Of a stretch of 64,000 nt of DNA, positions 14,640 to 27,410 are shown one piece after another. The stretch is from Kryptolebias marmoratus (lineage: Eukaryota; Chordata; Actinopteri; Cyprinodontiformes; Rivulidae), in contig NC_051440.1 in assembly GCF_001649575.2 (NCBI RefSeq), forward strand, positions 21,770,124 through 21,834,123, written 5' to 3'. Position 1 is the stretch's first letter. The number at the start of each line of letters is the position of its first letter. The position numbers and the translations under genes are program-made. A model generated the notes under the pieces. The model was not told where the DNA came from and searched no databases. It worked only from the letters and a program-made list of their open reading frames with translations.

Positions 14640-14880
14640 CAACTAGAAAAATTATTTTTATTGACCACCACCAAGGGCAAAGCAGGATAATGTTTTTGCC
14701 TATGTCTGTGTGTTCATTTTTCTGTACCATGAGATGGTGCATAAAGTCGTTTACCAAGTTTGAGCAAAATGACAGTAACTCCATCTCTTCTCATCATAGA
14801 TGATCTAAGCTTAAAACTCTGGCATGAAAGGCAGCAGGCGATATGCCTTCCCTCATGAAATGCTCAGCCTTTAGTTGACT
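14640..14880 (+). repeat. degraded interspersed repeat, relative of the 12790 repeat
   Basis: Segments ACCACCACCAAGGGCAAAGC, GCCTATGTCTGTGTGTTCAT and GCAGGCGATATGCCTTCC are typical of a fish repeat family also represented at 12790-13880, which contains the similar GCAACAGGCGATACTAAAT. Confidence 0.4.
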
Positions 14881-17800
14881 TTTGTAGTCCCCCAAGAAGA
14901 ATACTTTACTATGATTATATAAGCCTACTCAAAGCACCGCTCTGTTAAAGTGCCACCTTATAGATTTATAACTGAGATCTGCAAACTGAGCTTTATTCTG
15001 GTCTGTAATGTCCACCACAACTTAATCAATACAGCTTTTTCCATCAGCTCTGTCAGTTAAACAAAAACCTCTGACCACAGAGCTCTAATTTGTTCACTAC
15101 TGTTAGAAGTAAGAGCAAAACAATGTTCTCATTTGTCAGTTTATGGACTCATAATTCATGCACTGAACTTTATTTTAAGCTCACGCTGCTAATTGTAGTA
15201 GTGAGTGTTTCTGAAATTCAGATCCAGCTCTATATAGTGCCTGTTTTTTTTCACAGTTGTACACAGGGTAAATTTAAGCTTGGCGTTTATATATATAAAA
15301 AATTCAAGGTATGTAAACTGGGTTATAAATGCAGCGCAAGAAACATTAAGTTTAAGTCGGTAACCAACAAGTCATGCCAAGCTTTTATGGCTTAGAAATG
15401 CAGTTTTTAGTACTTTGGAAAATCAGCAGATTTGGACATGTAACCAACAGGGAAATGCAGCTCCATGTTCACTCAGGAAATGAAGTGAAGGTGATGACAC
15501 TGTGAATTTGTTTTAAGGGTATAGTAGAACAATTGTAGAGGCAGATAGCATCTTCTTAACTTCCCTCTTCTACACTTCTTAAATCTTGCAATTTCTTTAA
15601 GGGCGTCATGTGAAAGATCTTCACCAAGAGGTCTTTAGCAGCAGCACTTGAGGTAAGCTCACTGATCTTTACGAGGTGCAAAGTGAAGTATTTTTTCCCT
15701 AAAACCCTTCAGCTGCATTTCTTGAGGACAAGCAATTCTTTCTAAACCACAATGAAAATACTTGTATATGGATTTTTTATGATTTTAAAGGGCTATTTCA
15801 ATTGACCTTTTGCCTCTCTTGGCAGAACATTGCTGACTTGGAAGCTGATGTTGCCAAAAACTACAATGCATGGTAGAACTGCTGGTTTCAAAGCTGAAGA
15901 CAAAATACAGGCCTCAAAAAGACAACATAGTCACTATGGTCTGTCTTTTTGTTGTTTTATGGTATTATTCATGTTATACCAACACATTTTTTAACCCTAG
16001 TCCCAACCAGATGTCAGCATATGGTGGACTTAATGGACAATTTCTTCCTTAGACATAACACACAACATAGTGAAATCTAATCTAAATCCTATTCCTTGTC
16101 ACATAACTGGATAACTAAAAATATTTTGCTCAAAATGCATATTGAATTTATGTCACCTACAATAATGAGTAGGTCAAAAAATATTTTCAGCAAAAGCAAA
16201 AAAATAATAAAAATTGACAAGGTTGACCACATGACCAGTAAAAACAAATGGCCCCTATCTCTGTTTTGGTGCAATCACTCAAAGTTTAGTGTGGAAAACA
16301 TGTTGGTTGATACAGGTCACATGAGAACAAAGAGCTACAGAACAATTTCCACAGCCTTGTCATGTAGTATTGATCTTTCTGTGTCCTGCAGACCACTTAT
16401 TTTCTTTCTTGTCTCCTTCAACTCAACTCTGCCTCAAGACTGTACTTGTCATTTCATTTCACACAGCCAGAAGGGGTGCTGAAACAAATCAATTATCGTT
16501 CTCAGACTGGTTCACTTTTTTGAAGCTACCTCTGGTCCTGGATGTCAGGATAAATATGCTGTTTCATTTAGAATAAAATTTGCTCTGCTCTTATCATTTG
16601 AACTCACAAAGAGTGAACACTTTCTTAAGAACACAAAGCACCTCTTGATACAACAAACAAGCAACAACATTGTCTTGTAGAAAGAATATCTAGGTCTAAA
16701 AAAAGAAATACAATAAATCACTCAGTTTAACTTAGTTTTCCTTAAAGAGCAGTAAAAAGGAACACAATAATTGTATTGCTAGTCAATATCAGTCATTTTG
16801 TGAACTTCTCACAATCATAGACCTTTCAGAGGAAATTAACAAGATCTTTCTGATTCAACCATTTTATGGCTATGAGGCAAAAGGCCATCATTTCTATGCT
16901 GTATACCAAGGATCTTGAGGTAAACACCACTGTGGACTCAGCCAATGTTTTTTTTGAGTCGTGGACTCACTGTACACTACAGGAAGTGGTGCCAAATAAA
17001 CAGCCTTACACGCAGTTACAGCTGCCATAAACACATCACCAGCTGAGCCAGCAACACAAACCATGACTGCAAAGGGGCAGCAAATATGCTATGATCTTAC
17101 AAACACACAGTATATGAGGAAGTGATGCTTTTGTTGTTGAATTTAAATTAATTACGGTATGTTATTTACAACACTGAGAAAACACTAGTACTTTTGTTCC
17201 TACATCATGTCAGGAAACCCCTTGACATTAAGCATGAATTTGTGATTGTTTTCCATTTTAAAGTACATAATAATCAATGCACTCTCCTCTAATAGAGAAG
17301 GATCAACCTTTTAAGTATTTGCTAATGAGGGAGTTAGAGTACACACCGTTTTTTATTGAGGAAAGCAGCTCAGTACATTAAATGTTTATAAGTCTTGTGA
17401 TAAGCTAAGGTGGATTTCTTTGGCTACTGCACAAAGCAGGAAAGGAGATAAGACTCATAAATCAGACAGAGGTTGCACCACACGCTACTGATCCAGCATC
17501 ACAACAGTCTTATAGGGTGGACAAGGTGAAAGCTCTGAGCTGGGTCAAATCTTGAATTATAGTTTTGTCACGCTGCACTGAATGTTTTTGATAGATCATG
17601 TTTACAACTGTGAACTCAATATGAAGCACAATGTACCATGATGCTTTTGTGTGGCATGCAGTTGTTCTTTTTGGATGAGTGCTGTTTGTCCTCAACATGA
17701 AAATAACCACACAATAATGTCTAATAATGGCACACACATTTAACGCTCAACACATAGCATTTATGAATATACAAGTGACCTCTGATTCAAGGTTTTAGGC

Positions 17801-20800
17801 TGTCAGACATAACTGTGCATAACTGTTTTCTATTATTTTTGTAGCTAGAATCAAAATAATGTTTGAATTTTCTATCTTTATTTTTTCCAAATAAGAATTT
17901 ATTTAAAATTTTGATAGGCTTTGGTCTCAGTCATCAGCTCCATAATGACATTTCTGATCCAGTTTAAAACCACTTTATTTTTAAAAGTCGATTTAAAAAT
18001 TACAGATACAGATTTATTTTATTTTGTGAGGTCTAACAAAGCCAAAAATGCTTCAATTTCAACATTATTCTGGTTTAGACTGTAGGTGTCTAGTGGTAAA
18101 GCAGCTGAGTTACCCTTGGAGTCTACAGACAGTTAAACAGAAAGCACAAGACGTGTCCAAAATCCAACAAATGTACAAAATAATACCCACTTGTGGGAAA
18201 ATTGGCTGTCATATCAAATCTGTTTTAAGGATCTAGATGTTGAGATAAGAAAGACCTGCAGTTTCATCCATCTGTTTTCTGGTTTTAAAAAGAAGCCAAA
18301 TGTAAGACAAAGTACCTTTGCCAATATTTTTGCTACAAAGCTATCTGAGGGGTTCAGATGAAGTATCCTGCAGACAAATAAGAATCTGTTTTGGATTATT
18401 GTAAACAGTGGGAGAGTAGTACACATGTTCAGCTGTGCAACTCAATAGTGATGTTTTCACTTGGAGCAATACTCTAACAATGAACTTATTGTTAATAAGA
18501 CATTTCAATTATGCTGTTTACATAAGTTGCGTTTGGGGCACTTCATCAAAAATTTATGTTACAGAAGATAATCCAAATACTGACTATACCCACATTTAGT
18601 CTACTTATTCCACTGAGATGTTTGTTCCCTTCCAAGTTCATAATTACGCCCATATTCCTCAAAACATGAACTTTTACTTACGTCCACCTACAAAAGAGTA
18701 TTTTCTTTTTATCTCCATTCGTTGTCTTCTAATGGACTGTTTCATGTTGTCAAACCTTTTGACAGAAACAAGCATACTGCTTTTGAAGATAAAATAAAAA
18801 AGTGATGCAAAGGTTATTCTTCTTGTTCTCAACCTCACAAAGTAGCAAATCTCAAGCACTGGTATAAACTTTAACTCCACTCTACTGATGTCACAAACAG
18901 CTCGCATCTTGACCAGTGCTTGATTATAATCGTGCGTAAAAAAAATTTCTTATAACAAACATACCTGGCACCTCTGACACTAAAGGCAGTTACTATAGAG
19001 CAGCTCTATGTATGTGTTGCCAGATGCCATAAAACCTCTAGTAAGATGTAATAAAATGGGTAATGTGGAAACTAGTTCACATGATACAACCAAGATTGAC
19101 ATATTTCAAATAGTTTAATTTGATAATTGCTTTCTTTGAAAAATTGCATTATTAGTGGTAAAATCATTAGAAAAAAGTGTTTATATGACAGCGCTATATT
19201 CTAGGAAAAGTCTTAAATGTAGCCATTGAACCTTTAACTTTTAACTGCTGTCACTGTCTCCTAAGGGGCTCAAATAATATCTTACATTTATACTGGTGGT
19301 TAAATGGATCTGAATAAGTGACATCAACACAAAGATGAAATACTTGCTCTGAGAAGAAATGACAGAAGAAGAATCTTCAAAATGCTATTATCTCCATCAT
19401 TCCGATTCCAGAGATCTTGTCAGCACCGTCTGATAGTTAAAGACAACCAGAGTTTATTCTATGAATGCAATGAGATCATTCCTGTTAATAATTATGTGAT
19501 ACTGGCACAGCTTTACATGTCTCCATTTCAACAATAAAATGACTCAGATACTGTATTGAAAAGCTATTATGCCTTGACAGCATAAAAAAAAAAACTTGAG
19601 CAATGTATTGAGGGAGTACTGTTATATACTGTACATACTGTTCCTTATTTCTACATTAAATGTTCACATTTTCATTAAAAGATGGAGATTTTTGAGTTAT
19701 TACACAAGGCCTGCCTCTTTTGAGTAGGCTGTGGAGACCAAGCTTAGCTTAATCACAACTCCCAAAAAGGATAATTGTAATTGCAAAGAGTACAGGCCAA
19801 GTTTTCAATTTAGTGTAAAACACAAAGTGCCCATGAAAACAACAGTCAATTACATTGAAAAAACAACAAACACATACCTGTAGCCAAAATGTGAATGAGT
19901 GATAATTACAGTACATGTGTTACAAAAGGAAACAAAAGAAAGATTTATAAATGAACCATGAGGGCTCTTGAAAATTGTATTCAACAACAGTGGAAGATTT
20001 CTGGAGCCTTTTGTCAAACACCTTAACTCAATATGTTTTCTGTTATGCTTTTGAACCATAAGTGCCCTTTTTAAGACAATGAAAGAGACTTTTCTTTAAG
20101 TCTTTTCCAGCTGCTTCATTTACTCAGAACTGAGCTCTGTAAACTTTGTTTATGCCTTTTAAAAAGCCTGGAAAGAGTTGTGCAAGACAACCAATTTGTC
20201 TGATGTCTAGAGCATCAGTCTATAAAGTTATTTTAAAGTTTTGCAAAAGTTTTCTCTGATTTCAAAATACTGGCAATTTGCTGATGTCTAGTTGTTACTG
20301 CAAATTAAAAGCTCATTTAGCAGGAGAAAATGTGGCTCCTGCCAACTCATCTGTTCATGGTGACAACCAGCATCCATCATTCATCCACATGATTTAGAGC
20401 CAGCTATCCTCAACACTATGCAGTGAGAGTCACAGAAATATTCTGCGCTGTTCTGATCTTGAATTGTTAGCCACATGTAAAAGATGACTTTAAACTAAAA
20501 AAAGTGATTATACAAAAAGGAAAGATGGAAAGATGTCTATACCAAGCCTGAATTTAAGACATTTTATGAAAGCAATTGCAGATGGAATATATTTTACATA
20601 AAAATGTAATACTATTTTCAACACTATGTACAAATTTTATATAAGTCTTTAATTTTACAACATAATGCCACAACTCTTTACATAAATGAATGGCATCTGT
20701 AATTTTCAGCCATCTCTGTGCTTACATAGATCATTGGATTGTTCTTTTTTGTTCTGTTTTTTTGTTTCTTTTTTCAGGAAAACAAAATAAATAAAAGCAA

Positions 20801-21520
20801 ACAAAAAGTCAATAATTTCTTAATGAGCTACTGATTAGGTGCACGCTCTTGAGGAGAATAACAAGCCTTTTAGGATCTGAAGCACGAATTCACCAATCAG
20901 AGTCTATTCTTCCTGAAGAAAAACACTATACTTCCAGACAATGGACAAGTTGTCAAGGACGATACATGCTGCCTGGCTGGTTTGCCCAAACCAGAAGAGT
21001 CACCAGCTCCATCAATCAAGTAGAGTGATGGCCATGCTGCATTAGCAAATGTTTCAAAGTGAGACTAAATAAGCAGCAGAGGCAAGAAGAGTGCTGGACA
21101 AGTCATTTAATCTAGTGTTTAGTGCTGATGTGTATTTTCTTTGACACATGTGAAGAAACTCTGCCAGCAAGGTATGATCCTTTCACCTCTTCTCAGAGGG
21201 AAACAACTTGCCTCAAGAAGTGTCTTTATACAAAACAGTCTCTCCAGACAAGTCATTTGTCTTTTTTCAAGATAGTGGAGATTTTTGTTTTAAATTAAAA
21301 CATTAAACTTACCCACAAAGCTGAGAGGTTAACATTTTCCAACAGATAAGGAAAAGTTGTTAGGTGTTTGAATGACAGCCAGCTTGCATAAAGATAGCTT
21401 GGGGTTAAGGTCTTCATCTGGGACCCCACCAGTCACTCACATAAATGAAAATAAAGTTTCTGAACCATGAGTGCTAAAAATGGATTTTCCCTTAAACTCC
21501 TTCATAATTAAAGCAGCTGT

Positions 21521-21721
21521 TTATGTTTCTGCCATGTGGTGCTGAGAAATCTGTTGAATGTAAATGCAGGACATGTTTGCAGGAGCCACTTGGGGGATCT
21601 GGTCAGGATTTGGACACTCCTTACATTTCGTCAGGTAAAGGTTGTAAGGCTGTATGCAGCAAGAGTTCATAGTCAGGACAACACATGCACAAAGACTCAA
21701 ACAGGCTTTTAAAGTCGTCAT
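21521..21721 (-). CDS. candidate small Cys-rich ORF (66 aa) behind a TATA/GC-box, function unknown
   Basis: The ATG at 21721 has A at -3 (GAACATGA). The peptide starts MTTLKACLSLCACVVLTMNS, a short hydrophobic stretch resembling a signal peptide, followed by a Cys-rich part (CCIQP, CKECPNPDQ). I do not recognise a family. A GC box and ATAAAA motif sit about 90-100 bases upstream of the ATG. Internal GTAAGG (after CTGACGAAAT) could be a donor, so the frame might be a first exon. It lies inside tmtc2 intron 1 on the same strand. A chance ORF is quite possible. Confidence 0.2.
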   Translation of the reverse strand: MTTLKACLSLCACVVLTMNSCCIQPYNLYLTKCKECPNPDQIPQVAPANMSCIYIQQISQHHMAET

Positions 21722-21807
21722 GTTCACTTTCTCCTGACCAAAACTTCTTTCTCAGGCCAAAAGTCTACTTGGGTCGATTGTGGGAATCCACCCCCTGACA
21801 TTCCCTG

Positions 21808-21823
21808 TTTTATCCCCCCGCCC
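21808..21823 (-). promoter_or_regulatory. candidate GC-box plus TATA-like core promoter
   Basis: On the minus strand GGGCGGGGGG is followed directly by ATAAAA (ATAAAA at 21813-21808), the arrangement of a classical TATA promoter. It faces the small ORF starting at 21721. Sequence-only call. Confidence 0.25.
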
Positions 21824-24800
21824 AAAGAAAGAAAAACATCGAGAAGCAAATGTCAGGCATGTAAAAGGTCAAATGATGAGAAACATCAAAGACAATGACA
21901 CTGAGGGTCAGTGCTTAGCCAAAATAAACCACTAAAATGCAGCCCTGTAAACAATCTCAATCCCATCAGTCAGTCACTGCTTTGATTTTATTTACAATGA
22001 CATAGTCAAATAAAAACCGTGAATGAGAGAAAGCTGGATCTTTGTGTTAAATATAACAAAAAGCAAGCTATTCTCCATCTGGAGATGTTAGAGTCAACTG
22101 CTTCACCAAGGTTACATTACATTAAACTGAATTTGATAGTTACATGCACAGCTTCAAACAATTATTTTGCTGCTTTAAATGTGTAATTAGTTAAAAAAAA
22201 CAATTCATTTAAAAACATGTCTGAAAATCTGCAGAGTTAGCTGATGAAGATAAGAAAAATATGAATAGGAACAGTAGCAAAAAAACAGTACAGCCTACAG
22301 GGGGGTCTTAATGTACATATAAATTTGGTGTCACTATTTTACATCCCACACAATATTTAGTGAAAATCCCCCAAGGCTGAGATTACAGTTCTGGATGGGA
22401 TTCAACTTTTGCAGCTATTTGACGACAGGCTAGGCAGGGATCTCATCCAAGTACATTGAATTTTTGTCTTTTGTATTTTTTTCCAAAATGCACTTAAATG
22501 AAGAACCTGGACTAGACTGGTTGTCTGGCTGTAAATAACCTGTGGTGTCCCAGAGGGTGGCAAGCTGTTGTGCTTTGCACGCATTTTGCAGAGTACTAAA
22601 ACCACTCTCTACGTTCCCAGGGCTCAGCAGTATCAATTAGAGGCAGCTTGTGAAAAGATGTCCTTCCTCTGTTGCTGTGGTCTGGTAAGAGGTAGGAAAT
22701 AAGAGAGTACAGGAGGAAGAGGCAACTCTGACAGTTGTGGCCTCAAAAGATTTGGTTTTCAATTTACTCTGCTGGCCATGTCCACAAATATAGACAAAGT
22801 GTGCAACATTACACAAGCAATCAGTCTACTTCCTTTCCCCAGTTTGCTTTCTCTCATTTGAAGTGAACTGTAATATTCCTAAACAAATTTACAACAATAA
22901 CGTATATGTCTCAAAAAGGTCTTTGTATATGACTTGTGTTCCAGGTCTAATGGGAGCAGAAAGGTATCCATCTTGCTGAACTGGCCAAACCACAGGTCCT
23001 ACTGTGCAGTGTCTGACTCATTTACCACACCGATGAAACACTAGATACTGCTATCATACGTGAAAACCACTGAAACCATGACAAAACAAACCACAGAATA
23101 TCTGACACTTCTTCTTCTTTTTAAGTAATCAATTGAATATGAAAGGGAAATTAAAATAACACATTTTAGTACAAATACATTATTTTTCTTTCTCCACTTA
23201 AGATTAACTGTAAGACTTTTCCACTAACATTTTACTGAGTCTAATAGTGCTCTGTTTTCATCAGTGAAGATTCTTTCACATAGTTATTTTTATTGCAATT
23301 AAATGTACTCAATGAATGTTCAACACAAATCCCCTCTAAGACAGGACTACAAATAAATAAACTTAGCTGAATAAAGTTTAACTTTAACTTAACTAAAAAA
23401 AAAGCATTACATGAAGAGACAGAGTGAATTTTTGGAATGTCTTCACAAGTTAACTCTGAAGATTATTTAGAGATGACTGATCTGGACAATGAACCTTTAT
23501 GCAACTCACAACTATTCCAATCTAAAATATGGCTTGCAAATATCCATAGCAGAATTGTTTTATTTATAAGGTAAAATAAAAGAAAACCTACACTAACCAT
23601 TCTGTTGGTTTTGGTAACCCCAAGCAGACATCTAACGTCTTGTCTGGAAATCATCAAGTGCTTCAACTGACGCAAGATGTTCCCACCAATAAAACCAAAT
23701 CAACCAAAATTAACAAAAAGAGTTGCCATTTTTGTGGCACATCTTAGCATCTGTGAGCTCATCAATTGTGAATGCTTTGTCTTTCTTTCTCTATAACAGA
23801 GCCAGAGCTTTGAGAGCACGTGTACCGAAGCACGTACAACTGTAATGAGTTTACCCTACTGGTTCTGACAGGTCTGGCACTTAACACTGCAATAGTTTTC
23901 TGCTCTGTTCAACCAGTAAACACTGGGGTCCTGATTTTTTGTCCTAATAAACAACGAAGGAACACACCAAGGGATTAATTCTCCTCTATTTGGCGACAAA
24001 TGGCCTTCTTTACAGAGTCCAGGGAGAACAGAAGGACCACACAACCCCTTTTTACTTACAATAGACAAAAGGCAAGGCCTTCAAACAGGCCAACTTGTGT
24101 CATAACCTTATCGAAATGAGCCAGCACTCCCTGATAGGTATTAACGCCACAGAGATGCAGAGGCAACGTGAGAATGGTCTTTTTTCCCCCACTTCTATAC
24201 GAAAAAGGGCAAGCTATAGCATCCCTGCTGAATATTGGGGACAAGGGAGTTTTTGTTTCTAATGGCTTGGGGTTCTCTGCTTACACGTCGTGCTCCCTCT
24301 CATCAACAGTGCTGGTAATCCCATTAATATGAAGAGGGCCAAGAGCCTGAGAGTGGCTACAGCTTAAGAGCCATCAGCCAGCATTAGCTCCAGAAATCCA
24401 GAAATCCAAACCCTTGTCGAGACCCATTAACAACTTAGCCCAGCTAAGTCAGATCATTTGAAACTTATGTCTAATGACAGTAGTATATCCTAAAGCAAGC
24501 AATTACTAATTGGTGTATATTTTTCAAAACACGGAATTTGGAGTTCACATATCTGAAACACCACATGTATATAGTTATTCAGTTATAAATGTGGCCAATC
24601 TTTTTACAGTTTAACTGTCCAATCCATCCTTCAGCTTGAATGCTTTTCTTGCATAATTAAATTTTTTCTTGGGTATTTGCCTCCGAAAATCGACCATGAG
24701 ATTCATTTTTCCAGTCTAAATTTATAAATTATTCCCATTTAAGGTAACTATTATCTGTGCGTATTTCGGGCTGATTGCAGCATCAAGTCTATGTGTGTTC

Positions 24801-27077
24801 TACAATACCCGCATGATGTTTTTAGCGACATAATCTGTTGGCTTTTAATTAAATAACTAGACTCTTTAACAAGAGAGCAATGAGAATACTCAAAGAGGGC
24901 TAAGGTTAACATCTCATGCGGTGCAGAGAAGGCAGCCTCTAATGCGCCAATCAACCAGCAGGCAGTTCACCCGACAGCTACATATGGCTAGTTTCTCATC
25001 CCACTGCAGACCAGTTGGGTGATTACAAAGCGTCAGAGCCTGATTAATGCAGCTTTAAAGCAGTTTGCCCTGGCCTTGCTGGAAAACAGAGAGGGCTTTA
25101 AAGAAGCTGTGAGCATGGTGACTGCTCATGATCAGCTTGAAATCCTCCCTTTAAATTATTGTTCTTCTGCTTCAACATGTCACAAGAAACAGTCATTTGA
25201 GGCAACTGTTCACTCGAGTGATTCCAGTCTTTGTTCTTCTCTATGCAATCTCAGAACCATTGAAAAGCGGACAGCACCATGAGATCAACTGCACATCAGT
25301 TATCACAGGTTATTTCAGACCTGTGGATGTTTCTCCAAAGTCTAGACACCATCTGGACCTGGAGCTTAGGAGTGTCCAGCAGTGTGGAAGGACCATATAC
25401 CATGTGTAAAATGTTTAAAAGATTACTGTGATCAAGTGACAAAAGTTAGGGTGTTAGTGTTACTACCACACTCGGCATTATAGCCTACAACTGTTCACAT
25501 ACAAATCCTGTTTGTACACAAATAGCTTTTTGCTTTCATACTGTTTATTGTCTGCTCTGGACTGACAATAACACTGCATATGACTGTTTTGTTAAGGCCG
25601 GTCCTGTTGTGTTTCTGACTTATCTGCACATTTTGACAATTCATACAATAATTATATTAATTAAGAGCCTTCTTAAGAGAAAATTGTCTTAATTTGTTGA
25701 TTCCTTCATTGCAATTAAACCTAAACCAAACTTTCATTTTTGACCACCTTGTCGCATTTACTGCACATAATACAGCACTTGTGTCAGGTCTCACACAGCT
25801 CCAACATCAATTTATTTACATTTAACTACAAATGTTGACATTGGTTAACACAAGAGCAGTCAGCAAAGTTTAACCTCAGGGGACCTGCTTTATCTTATCA
25901 GTGATTTTATTTGTTCTCTGGAAGCAAGTAAATTGAACAACTCTTACAAAAAATATGTCCTAGGACTCTAAATATATTTCAACAGTCAGTTAAAAATCTG
26001 TAAACCCAGAATGGAAAGGTAAAGAGCACAAGTCATAAGTAAGGCAACAGAAATGCAGTGTTCTTGCAGTGTGTGCGATTTCACACATTTTACATGGTAG
26101 GAAGTGCACCTATAAAACACATTCTTAAAATGTAATTTCACTTCAGATTATCCAGATGTGAAGGTATTTCAGAATTTTCCTTTCTGGCCGCACCAGAGAG
26201 AATATAGCACCAGTATTTCTAAAATGTACTAAAGCAGGTAAATGCAGTAACCAAGTCACAGAATAAATTAGTTTTATTCCTGACTACAGTAAGGAGAAGA
26301 AGAGAATGCTGTCTAGTCAGTTGTTTCCTCCTTAACCAAAATGTATGAACTCGCTCCATCCAAGACTAAGGCTTCATACAATTTGGTGATATGTCAGTCA
26401 GTAAAGGAACTCATAAGCACAAAAAAAAAAATCCCTCCCTGATAGTATTTTTAGAAACAAATGAATTTCTGCCAAACAAGCCTATCTTGCATTTGTGGTG
26501 AGGGTGAAAATAATAATTCCTACTTTCCCTGGCTATCTACTGGAAAATGAGATAACGAATCCAAACCTTATGTGGTCACAACCAAACCAACCTTTCCGAC
26601 CAGATGTCAGAGGAATAAGATTAAAATAGTCCAACTGGAAGAGCCTTTAAACATGACCCTCATTTATTCCATTTTGTTTCTTTGTTTATTTATATGATAA
26701 GAAACTGGGGGAAAAAATAAAAAGATTTATATTTTTACATTATGTGGTTTCAAGTTAGAAACATTCCTGTCTGGATCATGGGCAGGATGTCTTTAACATG
26801 TTTTTTTTTTGTTTGTTTTGATAAAAGATTTCTTTTCATGCCAGTTTAAGGAGGAAAATGCAAAATATATACTTCCAATTACCACAGTGGTCAGCTGATT
26901 AGGTTTTTACCACTGGTGACTGACAAAACACCAATATTTGATTTGTGTGTTGATATGTGTGGAAGTTCACAACAGGAGAGAGCACAATGTGTGCCGCACT
27001 GCCACTGCAGAGTGTCATCCAGAATTGATGAGGTTTACTGCTTGTTTTTGTTTTCAAACGATAATTCTGTTTAAACT

Positions 27078-27410
27078 TCAGAGCTGTCACCTCTCAGCGA
27101 GATTGCAGGATCACCTCCTGGCCTGGAGCTTTTCTGGGTGTGGTGTTTGAATGTTTTCCCAGAGCACGCATGGGTCTCCTCCCACAGACCAAAATGTTAG
27201 GTTAATTAAGATTTGGTCATTTAAATTATCCCTAGATGTGGATAAGAATGTGAATGGTTGTTTGTCTCATTTGCCTCTATGTGGTCCTATGATGGACTTG
27301 CGACCTGTCCAGGGTGCCCCCTGCCTCTCGTTCAGGGACTGCTAAAAATAGGCACCAGCTCCCTGTGACCCGGAAAGGAGAAACAGGTAAAGAAAATAGA
27401 TGGATGGATG
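27078..27410 (+). repeat. SINE-like teleost repeat, near full length, (ATGG)n tail
   Basis: The order of landmarks matches the familiar fish SINE-like consensus: GAGCTGTCACCTCTCAGCGA near the tRNA-like head, TCCTCCCACAGACCAAAATG, GTTAGGTTAATTAAGA, GATGGACTTGCGACCTGTCC, AGGGTGCCCCCTGCCTCTCG, GACCCGGAAAGGAG, then a GATGGATGGATG tail. It is moderately diverged. ORFs over it are not genes. Confidence 0.7.
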
